In this document: one piece after another, positions 1 through 9,425 of the stretch
Position numbering within the stretch: the first letter of the stretch is position 1
Layout: each line of letters begins with the position of its first letter
Source: G039954875 sp039954875
Lineage (GTDB): Bacteria; Bacteroidota; Bacteroidia; Flavobacteriales; Blattabacteriaceae
Direction of reading: 5' to 3'
DNA length: 64,000 nucleotides
NCBI GenBank assembly: GCA_039954875.1
Contig: CP157202.1
Coordinates: 372,001-436,000 of the forward strand
Made by a program: the position numbers and the translations under genes
Notes under the pieces: model-generated
What the model was told of the DNA's origin: nothing
What the model saw: only the letters and a program-made list of their open reading frames with translations
Database searches by the model: none

Positions 1-1
1 C

Positions 2-1753
2 AAGAAAATCGATGCACTAGAAGAAGTCGGACAATTGAAAGAAAAATCTTTGCCGGAATTAGGCGGACGCTTCCAATATTTAGATGATAAAATTATTTAC
101 AAGCAGAAGGTCAAAACCTTATCGTCTGGTATTTTTATTATCGAGACGGATGTTGAATTTCAAGCCTGTGATGAAAATCGTTGTTTGCCACCTGATACTC
201 AGTCTTTCTCTTTTCTGATCGATCCGAAACTTTCTTCTGATGACCTTTCCAACCGGCAAGGGGTAGACTTTGTTGAGCAGTCTATGCGGAATCCGATTAT
301 TTGTAAAAATGACTTTAAATGCATCTCCTGGTCAAAACTCTATCAGATTTTTTTCTTAGGTCTTTTGGGTGGTTTTGCAGCAGTATTGATGCCTTGCATC
401 TTTCCAATGATCCCCTTGACAGTTGGTTTCTTCACTAAGTGTAGTAATAAGGGCAGGTCTTCTAGTGTCAGAAAGGCCCTGATCTATGGCCTATCTATCG
501 TTGTAATTTACTTAGTTTTGGGTCTGTGTATCACCCTGCTTTTTGGGGTTTCTACATTGAATGAACTCTCTACAAACCCTTGGTTGAATCTACTGTTTTT
601 CCTATTGTTTATCCTCTTTGCTCTGTCTTTTTTCGGTGTTTTTGATATTAATCTACCCGAATCATGGGCCAATATAGCCAACCAAAAAGTCGTTCGAGGT
701 AGTCTATTGGGGATATTTTTCATGGCCTTAGTTTTGGTTTTGGTTTCCTTCTCCTGTACCGGCCCGATTGTTGGCACTTTACTTGTTGAAGCAGCTACAG
801 GGGGTGCCTTATGGGGCTCTATGGCTGGTATGCTAGGTTTTTCTAGCGGATTAGCACTACCTTTTGTACTGTTTGCTATTTTTCCTAGTTGGTTGCATGC
901 TCTTCCGCGTTCTGGCGGATGGTTGAATACGGTCAAGGTTTCTTTTGGATTCATCGAGTTGGTGTTGGCGATGAAATTCTTGTCGAATGCTGATTTGGTC
1001 TGGCAATTGCATGTGATCGAACGAGAGATTTTTATAGCCTTTTGGTTGGTATTATTTGCCTTATTGGGGCTTTATTTGTTAAGGATTTTTAGTCTATCGA
1101 AAGATAAGCCTGGTCAAGGTATCGGTGTGATTAGGTTGCTTTTGGCTATCCTTTCGCTTAGCCTTTCTGTTTATATCTTGCCAGGTCTTTTTGGTGCACC
1201 CTTAAAGCTTTTGAGCGGTTTCATTCCTCCGCAGATTTATAGTGAGAATTTTCAAGGATTTTTTATAAGTCCGGATGGTATTCTTGATCCGCATGTGGAA
1301 GGCATTGAGAGGGGGCCTCATGAGCTTATGATCTTTCGTAACTATGAGCACGGTCTTGCCCACGCTAGGGTACAGCGGAAACCTATCCTACTCGACTTTA
1401 CGGGCTATGCTTGTGCCAATTGCCGTAAGATGGAAGACATTGTTTGGTCCGATGAGCAGGTTAGACACTTTTTGAATAATGATTTGGTCGTAATTTCCTT
1501 GTATGTAGATGACAGACAAATGCTTCCCGAAAAGGCGCAATATCTATCGAATATCTTGGGGAAGGAGGTCAAGACACTTGGGCAAAAGTGGACTGAATTT
1601 CAGATCAAACATTTCAAGGCCAATGCTCAACCCTATTACGTGATTGTCGATCATAAATTCAAACCGTTGAATACACCGATTGGTGCTGAATTCAACATTA
1701 ATCGTTACTTGGATTGGTTGAAATTCGGTGTAGAGAATTTTTTAAAACGGTAG
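2..1753 (+). CDS. dsbD: DsbD-type thiol:disulfide interchange protein, 5' end cut by window
   Basis: The frame is open from base 2, so the gene begins before the window. DsbD passes electrons from cytoplasmic thioredoxin across the inner membrane to periplasmic disulfide proteins. All three cysteine pairs of the family are visible, counting from the Met at base 35: C45/C50 in the N-terminal periplasmic domain, C121 (MPCIFP) and C241 (SCTGP) in the multi-helix CcdA-like membrane domain, and C460/C463 (CANC) in the C-terminal thioredoxin domain. About eight hydrophobic segments lie between residues 100 and 395. The gene therefore looks functional. A TlpA-like lipoprotein at 44973-46406 is a possible downstream client (inference). 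The downstream neighbour serC is on the same strand but has its own candidate -7 box. Confidence 0.93.
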   Translation, partial: KKIDALEEVGQLKEKSLPELGGRFQYLDDKIIYKQKVKTLSSGIFIIETDVEFQACDENRCLPPDTQSFSFLIDPKLSSDDLSNRQGVDFVEQSMRNPIICKNDFKCISWSKLYQIFFLGLLGGFAAVLMPCIFPMIPLTVGFFTKCSNKGRSSSVRKALIYGLSIVVIYLVLGLCITLLFGVSTLNELSTNPWLNLLFFLLFILFALSFFGVFDINLPESWANIANQKVVRGSLLGIFFMALVLVLVSFSCTGPIVGTLLVEAATGGALWGSMAGMLGFSSGLALPFVLFAIFPSWLHALPRSGGWLNTVKVSFGFIELVLAMKFLSNADLVWQLHVIEREIFIAFWLVLFALLGLYLLRIFSLSKDKPGQGIGVIRLLLAILSLSLSVYILPGLFGAPLKLLSGFIPPQIYSENFQGFFISPDGILDPHVEGIERGPHELMIFRNYEHGLAHARVQRKPILLDFTGYACANCRKMEDIVWSDEQVRHFLNNDLVVISLYVDDRQMLPEKAQYLSNILGKEVKTLGQKWTEFQIKHFKANAQPYYVIVDHKFKPLNTPIGAEFNINRYLDWLKFGVENFLKR

Positions 1754-1790
1754 TCTCTCAGACCCCATCATTTTTATAGAATGATTTTTT

Positions 1791-1798
1791 TAAATTTG
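1791..1798 (+). promoter_or_regulatory. Candidate Bacteroidetes -7 box upstream of serC
   Basis: TAAATTTG matches the Bacteroidetes TAnnTTTG -7 consensus, 36 bases upstream of the chosen serC start. I see no convincing -33 TTG element at 19-21 bp, so this is a weak call from one box only. Confidence 0.4.
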
Positions 1799-1833
1799 TC
1801 GGGGTTTTGATTCCTCGATCAAGTTTATTATTT

Positions 1834-2904
1834 ATGAAAAAACATAACTTTGGTGCAGGACCGTGTATACTGCCGCAACAAGTCCTTGAAAAATCGGCGC
1901 AAGCGATTCTCAATTTTGAGGGGTCAGGGCTTTCTTTGCTTGAGATTTCTCATCGTAGTAAATATTTCGTAGCGGTGATGGAGCGTGCCCGGGCCTTGGT
2001 CAAAGAGATCATGGGGTTGAGTGACGAATATGCCGTGCTTTTCCTTCAGGGTGGGGCCAGCTTACAATTCATTATGGTACCTTACAATCTGTTGCGAATT
2101 GGAGGTAGAGCGGCTTATCTTGATACAGGTACATGGGCTTATGGCGCCATTAAAGAAGCTAAAAAGTTCGGCAAAGTAGAGGTCGTGGCTTCCTCCAAGG
2201 CTGAGCAATATGTATCGGTACCGAAGATTTATGAAGTTCCTTCAGATGTGGATTATTTCCACTACACCTCCAACAATACAATTTACGGTACACAGTCCAA
2301 AGACGTCCCAAATGTCGAGGTTCCTTTGGTTTGCGATATGTCATCAGACATATTCAGTCGTTGGTTGGATTTTTCCTGTTTTGATCTCATCTATGCTGGA
2401 GCGCAAAAAAATATGGGCCCAGCTGGAGTTACTTTGATCGTGGTGAAAAAGACGCTTTTGGGCAAGACGGGCCGAGATATACCTTCATATTTGGACTATA
2501 AGCTTCATATCGTCAAGGAAAGTATACTCAATACACCTGGGGTGTTTGCTGTCTATGCTTCGATGCTAACTTTGGAATGGATTAAGAACCAGGGTGGGAT
2601 TCAAACAATCGAAAAATTGAATCGTGAAAAAGCACGATTACTTTATGAGGAAATTGATCGCAATAGCCTCTTTCGTGGTGTGACTGCTGTAGAAGATCGT
2701 TCGGGTATGAATGCCACCTTTATTTTGAACCGTCAAGAACTCAGCGAAGCCTTTGACAAGATGTGGAAAGGTTCCGGTATCGTGGGTCTCAATGGACATC
2801 GTTCTGTCGGTGGGTACCGAGCTAGTATGTACAATGCGCTTTCGAAGGAAAATGTTCGGGTTTTGGTCGATGTGATGAAAGCCTTTGAAAAACGATTTGC
2901 CTAA
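1834..2904 (+). CDS. serC: Phosphoserine aminotransferase
   Basis: SerC is a PLP enzyme that transaminates 3-phosphohydroxypyruvate to phosphoserine. In many bacteria it also serves pyridoxal phosphate synthesis as PdxC. The start is placed at 1834 (MKKHNFGAGPCILPQQ), because the family begins right before the HNFxAGP motif; an upstream in-frame start at 1807 adds nine unlikely residues. The product is 356 aa, the normal length. The PLP lysine lies in the AGAQKNMGPAG motif, and GHRSVGGYRASMYNA near the C-terminus is typical. It is followed 38 bases on by serA, as in Bacteroides, but that serA is broken. SerC may be kept for vitamin B6 synthesis rather than for serine (inference). Confidence 0.95.
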   Translation: MKKHNFGAGPCILPQQVLEKSAQAILNFEGSGLSLLEISHRSKYFVAVMERARALVKEIMGLSDEYAVLFLQGGASLQFIMVPYNLLRIGGRAAYLDTGTWAYGAIKEAKKFGKVEVVASSKAEQYVSVPKIYEVPSDVDYFHYTSNNTIYGTQSKDVPNVEVPLVCDMSSDIFSRWLDFSCFDLIYAGAQKNMGPAGVTLIVVKKTLLGKTGRDIPSYLDYKLHIVKESILNTPGVFAVYASMLTLEWIKNQGGIQTIEKLNREKARLLYEEIDRNSLFRGVTAVEDRSGMNATFILNRQELSEAFDKMWKGSGIVGLNGHRSVGGYRASMYNALSKENVRVLVDVMKAFEKRFA

Positions 2905-2942
2905 GAAGTACATATATTCAAAAGAATAAGATTTTGAAGCTA

Positions 2943-3500
2943 ATGAAAATTTTAACCAGTGACGGCTTTTATCCATCAGGTATAATTGCATTGAAAAATG
3001 CAGGTTTTGAGTTTATTGAGCATAAAGTAGCTCAGGAGGAACTCGCTAAGTTTATTAATGAAAATCAAGTGGAAATCTTGTTGGGACGTAGTGCCACAAA
3101 GGTACTTAAAAAACTTTGATCGATATTTGTTCTGCTGGTTTGAAACTTATCGGTCGAGGTGGGGTAGGACTAGATAATATCGATGTAGCTTATGCACGTG
3201 ATAAAGGTGTTGAAGTGATCAATACTCCAGAGGCATCCTCTCATTCGGTAGCTGAGCTCGTCTTTGCCCATCTATTTGGTATGACTCGTTTCCTCTACGA
3301 AGCCAATAGAGAAATACCTCTACAGGGAGATTATAATTTTAAAACTTTGAAAAAAAATTATTCCAAAGGCATAGAGTTTAAAGGGAAAAAAAACTAGGCG
3401 TGATTGGAGCTGGACGGATCGGAAAAGTAGTAATCAACATCGCCTTGAGTATAGAGATGGATTTGAAAGTCTTTGATCAAGTACCTGACGACCATAGCGT
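2943..3500 (+). pseudogene. serA: D-3-phosphoglycerate dehydrogenase, frameshifted and truncated
   Basis: Three overlapping frames carry consecutive SerA segments. The first is the N-terminal substrate domain (MKILTSDGFYPSG, ending at 3119). The second runs from about 3116 (IGRGGVGLDNIDVAYARDKG, then NTPEASSHSVAELVFAHLFG). The third runs from about 3398 and holds the NAD-binding GxGxxG as GVIGAGRIGKVV. Both frame changes fall at A runs (3109-3114 and the eight A at 3386-3393). After about 3500 the catalytic Arg-Glu-His part is not recognisable and the sequence turns into a DUF1015 relic, so a deletion has removed the C-terminus. The first committed step of serine synthesis therefore seems lost at this locus. 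Confidence 0.88.
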
Positions 3501-3589
3501 TACACTGTATTTTTTCGATTTATAGCTTAGAAGATGTGTCACGTGCTCTTGCTCAGTTTCATCTATCATGATGATAGGTATCTAATATA

Positions 3590-4309
3590 AGCTTTCGCGT
3601 ATCGATGAACAACCGTATCAAGCACGTATTCAAGAAAAGTGTGAGCAAACAGACAAACTTTATTATATAGTAGATGTTCATTACCGTATCGGTAGTGTAG
3701 CTTTGTATGCATAACGGAAAGCAAGATACGATAGTCATACAGATTAATCTAAGCTTTATCACTACGTATTTGGCCAACCTTGTGGTTGATATTCAGATTA
3801 AGGTATATGATTACAATACGCTGGTCAAAGATCTCAACGGACTCAGCCATTCTGAGTTTTTGGGGAAGCTCAAGGTTTTTTATCAGGTGACGGATCAAGG
3901 AAAAGACTTCTATTATCTTTTGGATAAGCATCACATTAGCTTATATCCGCAGGTCAGATTTTATGATTTATACATCAAATCCGAATACTGTGGTCAGCCT
4001 GAAGGTCTTGGCACTTTTGATACCTATCTGTTTGATCAGAGTGTTTTGAGGCTGATCCTTGATGTTCAAGATATATATCATTTGGATTGGATGAAATTTA
4101 TACATGGAGAAGGAAGTCTACAAAGTATTCGAAAGATCAAGCAGTTGATTGATCATGGAGGTTATGAGATAGGCTTTGGTTTTTATCCCATTTCGGTTGA
4201 GAATTTGAAACACATCTTAGATCTGAATTTAAAACTACGACCTAAGAGTATCTTCATTAGACTAAAATTATTGAATGGACTTACTATTTACGAAATGAAT
4301 GGCTTATGA
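3590..4309 (+). pseudogene. DUF1015 family protein, N-terminally deleted
   Basis: In Bacteroides a DUF1015 protein of about 410 aa follows serA. Here only the second half remains. A degenerate stretch near 3655-3700 reads YYIVDVHYRIGSVAL, which corresponds to the family's ADGHHR region. An open frame to 4309 then contains YNTLVKDLNGLSHSEF and a C-terminus ending LLNGLTIYEMNGL. The N-terminal half and the end of serA have been lost together, between about 3500 and 3590. The family's role is not well established. The last codons overlap the yggS-type start by 4 bases, which keeps the original operon spacing. Confidence 0.75.
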
Positions 4310-4953
4310 ACATTACCGAACGCTTACATGAGATCAAGCGCAGCTTGCCTTCTAACTTGATTCTTGTGGTAGTATCTAAAAAACAACCAATTTCGGCCAT
4401 CAAGGCTGCCTATGCAGCCGGGCAACGTGATTTTGGTGAAAACTATGTCCAGGAGATGCTTAAAAAATACGAACGTCTTCCGAAGGACATCCTTTGGCAT
4501 ATGGTCGGTAAAGTCCAACACAACAAGCTTAAGCACATCGTGCCTTTTGTTCACCTAATCCATGGCGTTGAAAAACTCAGCCATCTCGAGGTTCTTGATA
4601 AGGAGGCTATGAGGTGTGGGCGTACGATCCGTTGTCTGCTTCAAGTGAAGATCGCTCGAGAGGAGAGCAAGACTGGTATGACAGCCCGGGAGGCTATTGA
4701 TATCTTGACCTCAGAAACCTATACTCGGATGGAGTACGTGAAAGTCATTGGCTTGATGGGTATGGCTACTTTCACTGAAGATAAGCATCAGTTGTATACT
4801 GAATTTGAATCCCTACATGGGCTCTTCATACAGCTCAAAGCAAAAGACCCTGCATTGGAGACCCTATCTATGGGTATGAGTGCTGATTATCAAACGGCTA
4901 TAGCTTGTGGTAGCAGGCTGATCCGCTTAGGCAGTGCTATCTTCGGGGCGTGA
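4306..4953 (+). CDS. YggS/PROSC family pyridoxal-phosphate homeostasis protein
   Basis: 215 aa, the usual length for the YggS (PLPBP) family, a fold-type III PLP protein without a known catalytic activity that buffers PLP and affects amino-acid pools. Visible family landmarks are the N-terminal LVVVSKKQPISAIKAAYAAG, whose lysine binds PLP, GENYVQE near residue 50, WHMVGKVQHNK, GLMGMATF, and a C-terminal LSMGMSADYQTAIACGSRLIRLGSAIFG. The ATG overlaps the end of the DUF1015 relic, so it was the last gene of the serC-serA-DUF1015 operon and seems still intact. With serC it leaves two B6-related genes alive in an otherwise broken operon. Confidence 0.9.
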   Translation: MNITERLHEIKRSLPSNLILVVVSKKQPISAIKAAYAAGQRDFGENYVQEMLKKYERLPKDILWHMVGKVQHNKLKHIVPFVHLIHGVEKLSHLEVLDKEAMRCGRTIRCLLQVKIAREESKTGMTAREAIDILTSETYTRMEYVKVIGLMGMATFTEDKHQLYTEFESLHGLFIQLKAKDPALETLSMGMSADYQTAIACGSRLIRLGSAIFGA

Positions 4954-6396
4954 CTATAGAACACATTTATTTTAAACTCTTGAATTTTTTATGGAAAGGG
5001 ATGTCTAATCAACTGTCAATGATTTGAAGTCCGGGACTTCATAAAGCTTGCTTGATTCATTGTGCATGCAAAAAAGATTATCTTAAATCTTCGATAGTCC
5101 GTTGGTGAATTGTCCATAGGCGATCAGAGAGGTTTTTTTGTGTACTTCTCGTTTTTTTGAATCAAACCCTAGTGTAAGGACCATGCTATACGTATTTTTA
5201 GTTACGATTTGCATTAGTTTTTAGAACTCTAGTTCAGGGGCTGCCTGAATTCTTCAGCGGTTAATGTCGTTAAAAAATGAAGAGGTCATAGAGGTGATTG
5301 CCTTTGCCCCGCTTTTTCTATTGAGGAGATTCGTAAAAGTGGTAGTACAAAAATCTGAGGATAAATTTGGTGAATACTCTATTGCTTAATATCAATATCG
5401 AACATATCCTAGCCTTGAATATTTTCGTGACGAGATGTATCTTATGAAAATAAGAGATAAAAATGCTAATGATTTTAGTTTGGAAGGTTTTAGACACTTT
5501 TGATTTGAGAGACGAACTGCTCGTGTTTTGGTCTATACGTCGGCCTAGGTTCAATATAATGAGAAGTCAATAACGAGGGTTTGAAGATATCTCCTATTCC
5601 ACCGATGAAGATGAGTCTAAGTCACAGTGTGTATTTGTAGACCCACGAAGGTGATTCGTATCCCTATCCCAATCAAGGATAAGATTTTTAGTATATGGTG
5701 CGCCATGTATTCAGGTTGATTGTATTGAGGAACGTATATGGGGTCAGAGATGGCACTTGATAGGGGTCCATAAGATGCCGCCATTCATTAAAACTGAATT
5801 GTTTTACCTTTAAGAAGGTAGCTTCGTCCAGATAGCCTGTTTGATGTTTCATGATCAAGGCCGGGTGTGGCATTTTTTCGGATACTTTTTTGTAATATTT
5901 TCCGGAATAAAGATGACGGGCTCTAAGGTTACTGGGAATTAGGAAGATATCGCTAGGATGTCTTCGAGTTTTAGTTGGCCTATTGCTTGTTTCATTCAAT
6001 TTAGTGATAGGGTTTCCAATTTTTTAATGGGTGTGTCTTTCCATTCTGAGTTCTCGTTGAGTATTTCAAGGGTTTTATTTAGAAGGTTTATATAACCCCA
6101 TTGAGTTCGATAAAAAGTTTGACGTGGTAGTTTTTTAAAAGGCAGCGTTTGGCTATTGCATAGCGTATATAGAATGGTAGCGCGATTCTTTACCACTGGG
6201 AGGCTCCCGAGGACAAGGATGGGGGGTCACCTTTTGAAGTGGGTTTGTTTCCTTTTATATTTGGTTGTAGTATGGGAATGATAGTCGGGTCTAAGTAGGA
6301 TAAAGCTGAACTAAATCCGCTTCTTGAAAATATTAGTGTAACGTTTTCGAGTGAAGGGGGTAGTAGAATCTGGGTATATCTTTCTTCTTTAGGTTT
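4954..6396. other. Decayed region, gene content not identified
   Basis: About 1.4 kb without an intact gene. Minus-strand open pieces at 5999-5688 and 6196-5996 are in adjacent frames and could belong to one former protein. On the plus strand around 5300-5720 there are also protein-like fragments such as YFRDEMYLMKIRDKN. I could not assign either to a family. No repeat, tRNA or insertion sequence was seen. Confidence 0.4.
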
Positions 6397-6470
6397 GTGA
6401 TGTTATTTTTTTTTCGATATAAGATATGTTTTTTTTACCAGGAAATTTATATCATCCGTAAAATATTATC

Positions 6471-7238
6471 TCATCTAATAGATATTATAAAATCTTCAAC
6501 GCTTTTCCCCAACCTATTTTCATCTAAAGCGTTGATAAAGGCACTTCCAATGATGGCTCCATCAGCATATCGACAAGCCAGTTTGAAGGTGTTTTTATTC
6601 GAAATCCCAAAGCCGATCAATTTGGGGATTTTCAGATCTAACACTTTTACTCGCTCAAAAAAAGTGATTTGTTCTGTGCCAAAAATTTCTCTAGTCCCTG
6701 TGGTTGAAGTCGACGAAACCAGATATATAAATCCCTGGCTAATTTCGCTCAACATCCGGATTCGTTGGTCGGGCGTTTGAGGAGTGGCTAGAAAGATGGG
6801 TAGTAAGCCGTAGGCTTCAAAAAGTGTTTGGTATTGCGCTTGATAGATCTCAGGTGGTAAGTCGGGTAAGATCAAACCTGATACACCGACGTCTACACAT
6901 GCCTGTAAGAGACGTTCCTGGCCGAAACCCAGGAACTGGTTGTAATACCCCATGAGGATTATAGGCACATTGATGGTTCCTTTGATCTCTTTCAACTGTG
7001 CAAAAAGTCGGGATATGGTCATCCCGTGCTCTAGTGACTTTTGACTGCTCTTTTGGATGGTTGGCCCATCGGCTAGAGGGTCTGAATATGGCATGCCTAT
7101 TTCTATAAGGTCTACTGCAGCTTTTTGTAAGCTTTCTAGCAATGGTTGAGTGCTATCTAACTTTGGATAACCAGCTGTGAAATAGATATTTAGAATATTT
7201 TTTCGTTTCTTCGCAAAGAGTTCTTGTATCGCATTCAT
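6471..7238 (-). CDS. trpA: Tryptophan synthase alpha subunit
   Basis: TrpA cleaves indole-3-glycerol phosphate to indole and glyceraldehyde 3-phosphate and passes indole to TrpB. 255 aa, normal length. The catalytic Glu is in DLIEIGMPYSDPLADGP, which also carries the second catalytic Asp further on. Loop 6 and the phosphate site appear as VSSTSTTGTRE and GFGISNKN. The start overlaps the trpB stop by 4 bases, so the two subunits are probably translationally coupled. It is the last gene of the surviving trpC-trpF-trpB-trpA half of the split operon. Confidence 0.96.
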   Translation of the reverse strand: MNAIQELFAKKRKNILNIYFTAGYPKLDSTQPLLESLQKAAVDLIEIGMPYSDPLADGPTIQKSSQKSLEHGMTISRLFAQLKEIKGTINVPIILMGYYNQFLGFGQERLLQACVDVGVSGLILPDLPPEIYQAQYQTLFEAYGLLPIFLATPQTPDQRIRMLSEISQGFIYLVSSTSTTGTREIFGTEQITFFERVKVLDLKIPKLIGFGISNKNTFKLACRYADGAIIGSAFINALDENRLGKSVEDFIISIR

Positions 7239-8425
7239 AATGCATAAAGTTTAGACAGTCGACTAATGTAGGTCTCCATGTCCTTATCACCCCTACCAGA
7301 GAGATTGACGACGACGATTTCGTCTCTTTGAAAGTTTAGTTTGGGTAGTATTGCTAAGGCATGAGCGCTCTCCAAGGCGGGGATGATGCCCTCCATGCGG
7401 GTGAGTTCGTAAGCTGCTCGTAGTGCTTCTTCATCAGTGGCATGGAGAAATTCGGCCCGTTTCGTGTCGAACAGATGGGCATGCATAGGGCCGATGCCTG
7501 GATAATCTAGACCGGCTGAAATAGAATATGGCTCGATGATCTGTCCGTCTTCATCCTGCATAAGTAGCGTCATACTACCGTGCAAGATCCCTCGAGAACC
7601 TTGGCATGTCGTGGCTGCCGTATAAGGAGTATCGACGCCTAAGCCTGCAGCTTCTACAGCTATAATCCTAACGGATTCTTGTTCGAGAAAATGATAAAAA
7701 GCTCCTGCCGCATTGCTGCCACCACCTACACAAGCGATTATGCGATCTGGCCAAGGCGAGCCTTCTTTTTCTAGTAATTGTTTTTGGATTTCTTCACTGA
7801 TGACCGCTTGGAATCCGGCCACCATTTGTGGATAAGGATGTGGTCCAACTACTGAGCCGATCAGGTAATAACTATCCGGTTGATTGATCCAATAGCGTAT
7901 GGCTTCATTGACCGCATCTTTGAGTGTCTTATTTCCGCTGAGGGCTGGGACAATTTTCGCACCTAGCATATTTATGCGGGCTACATTGAGCGCCTGACGG
8001 TTGATGTCGGTCTCTCCCATGAATACGATGCATTTTAAACCCAATAGGGCGCAAATGGTAGCTGTAGCTACACCGTGTTGCCCGGCACCTGTCTCGGCAA
8101 TTATTTTCTTCTTACCCAGACTTTGAGCCAATAGGGCTTGCCCGATGGTGTTGTTAATTTTGTGTGCACCTGTGTGGTTGAGGTCTTCGCGTTTGAGGTA
8201 GATCTTGGCTTGATAATGTGTAGAAAGATTTTCGCAGTAGAATAGAGGAGAGGGACGTCCGACATAATCCCGTAGGAGTGTTTTAAATCTCTTCTGAAAG
8301 GTTTCGCTATTGATGATCTCTTTGTAGTGTCGTTGAAGCTCCTCGATATTGGCTTGCAACATTTCAGGGATAAAAGCTCCGCCAAAGCATCCGTAAAAGC
8401 CTTTCTCATCTGCTAAATAATTCAT
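7235..8425 (-). CDS. trpB: Tryptophan synthase beta subunit
   Basis: TrpB condenses indole with serine to tryptophan using PLP. 396 aa, full length. The PLP lysine is in HTGAHKINNTIGQALLA, and the phosphate-binding glycine loop is CVGGGSNAAGAFYHF. GAGQHGVATA marks the catalytic Glu region. ATGA overlaps join it to trpF upstream and trpA downstream. One end of the large tandem duplication lies inside this gene, near codon 73 (about 8205); the duplicated 5' fragment is at 13655-13824. Its substrate serine must come from elsewhere, since serA in this window is broken. Confidence 0.97.
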   Translation of the reverse strand: MNYLADEKGFYGCFGGAFIPEMLQANIEELQRHYKEIINSETFQKRFKTLLRDYVGRPSPLFYCENLSTHYQAKIYLKREDLNHTGAHKINNTIGQALLAQSLGKKKIIAETGAGQHGVATATICALLGLKCIVFMGETDINRQALNVARINMLGAKIVPALSGNKTLKDAVNEAIRYWINQPDSYYLIGSVVGPHPYPQMVAGFQAVISEEIQKQLLEKEGSPWPDRIIACVGGGSNAAGAFYHFLEQESVRIIAVEAAGLGVDTPYTAATTCQGSRGILHGSMTLLMQDEDGQIIEPYSISAGLDYPGIGPMHAHLFDTKRAEFLHATDEEALRAAYELTRMEGIIPALESAHALAILPKLNFQRDEIVVVNLSGRGDKDMETYISRLSKLYAL

Positions 8426-9045
8426 GATCGGATTTTTTCGATGAATGTACGGAGGGTTGTTATGTCTTTCGCTCCCGGACTGATTTCAAAACGACTATTG
8501 AGATCGATACCGAAGAGTTGTGGATGAGAGCACGTATTGATGAGGTCGATGTCTTCTGGGCCGATACCTCCACTGAGTAGAAAGGGAATTTTCAGTTTAT
8601 ATTCGGATAGTTTTTTCCACGAAAACTTCTTGCCACTGCCGCCATGGGCGGGTGTTTTCGTATCAAATATAAAGTAGCGGCAAGTGCTCTCATACTCCTT
8701 GGCCTGCTCAAAGGAAAAGCGCTCATCTATGCCGAAGACCTTGATCAAGGTAAGACCTTTTTGGACAAGACTTTGACAATAAGTAGAACTTTCACGACCA
8801 TGCAGCTGGATCATATCCAAATGGTTTGTAAGACGCTTTTTCAATACTTCTTCTTCAGGCACATTGACAAAAACCCCAACCTTGGAAATCCCTTCCAAGG
8901 TTGGGGTAATGAAATTATCTCCTACAAATCGTGGAGAAGGCATATAGAAGATGAAGCCCATCCAATCGGGTTGTAGGGTTGCTACTGCCGAGATGTTAGC
9001 CATATCCCGCATGCCACAAACTTTTATTTTCAAAGGTCTTGTCAT
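8422..9045 (-). CDS. trpF: Phosphoribosylanthranilate isomerase
   Basis: TrpF isomerises phosphoribosylanthranilate to CdRP, the step before TrpC. 207 aa, normal. The catalytic Cys is in KIKVCGMRD at the N-terminus and the catalytic Asp is in RYFIFDTKTPAHGGSG. LLSGGIGPEDI is the phosphate-binding loop. The start at 9045 gives MTRPLKIKV; the relic copy suggests the last part (LKIKV) is the older start. It ends in an ATGA overlap with trpB. A frameshifted second copy lies at 13821-14436; over 8441-8595 the two copies differ at only four positions by eye, so the duplication is not ancient. Confidence 0.96.
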   Translation of the reverse strand: MTRPLKIKVCGMRDMANISAVATLQPDWMGFIFYMPSPRFVGDNFITPTLEGISKVGVFVNVPEEEVLKKRLTNHLDMIQLHGRESSTYCQSLVQKGLTLIKVFGIDERFSFEQAKEYESTCRYFIFDTKTPAHGGSGKKFSWKKLSEYKLKIPFLLSGGIGPEDIDLINTCSHPQLFGIDLNSRFEISPGAKDITTLRTFIEKIRS

Positions 9046-9170
9046 CTTTATTTTTTAAAGCTAAGCAAAACAATATCTTTCTTATAAAGCTCTAGGTTTA
9101 GAATGAAAGTGTTTTCAGTCTTCATATTTTTGCAATGTTTTTTAGTGGTAGTGATCTTAAAGAGATCGGT

Positions 9171-9425
9171 CTATTTATCATTTATAAGGTAATTATCTCG
9201 TATCTTATTGCAACTAGCAAAAGCAAAATCTTGGAAAGAGGGGGTTGTTGGGTCGAGAGGGATCTACACTTTTTTGTCATTGGTATATCTCACCGGTATC
9301 TTGCAGGACACCCATTTTTGCCACCGTGGGCGATAAGAGGGAGGGTATTTATTTTTGGAGACACCGTAACCCGTTAGGAAGAGTAGACCCAAAATGCTAA
9401 TGTATGATGATATGTACTTCTTCAT
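9171..9425 (-). pseudogene. Small lipoprotein gene inside the trp operon, one in-frame stop and lost lipid cysteine
   Basis: The ATG overlaps the trpC stop (ATGA, 9425-9422) and the frame stays open for 85 codons to 9171 except for one TAG at 9264-9266. The N-terminus MKKYISSYISILGLLFLTG is a lipoprotein signal, but the residue after it is Tyr. The duplicate copy has TGC (Cys) at that place (LLFLTGC), so the ancestor was a lipoprotein and this copy lost its lipid anchor as well as gaining a stop. After the stop the frame reads LDPTTPSFQDFAFAS, closely matching the other copy. No known family recognised. Both copies are damaged. Confidence 0.6.

Noticed and set aside
508..954. 148-codon open frame on the minus strand
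   Set aside because: Antisense to the dsbD membrane domain; proline/lysine-rich translation without motifs. The sense frame carries the conserved cysteines.
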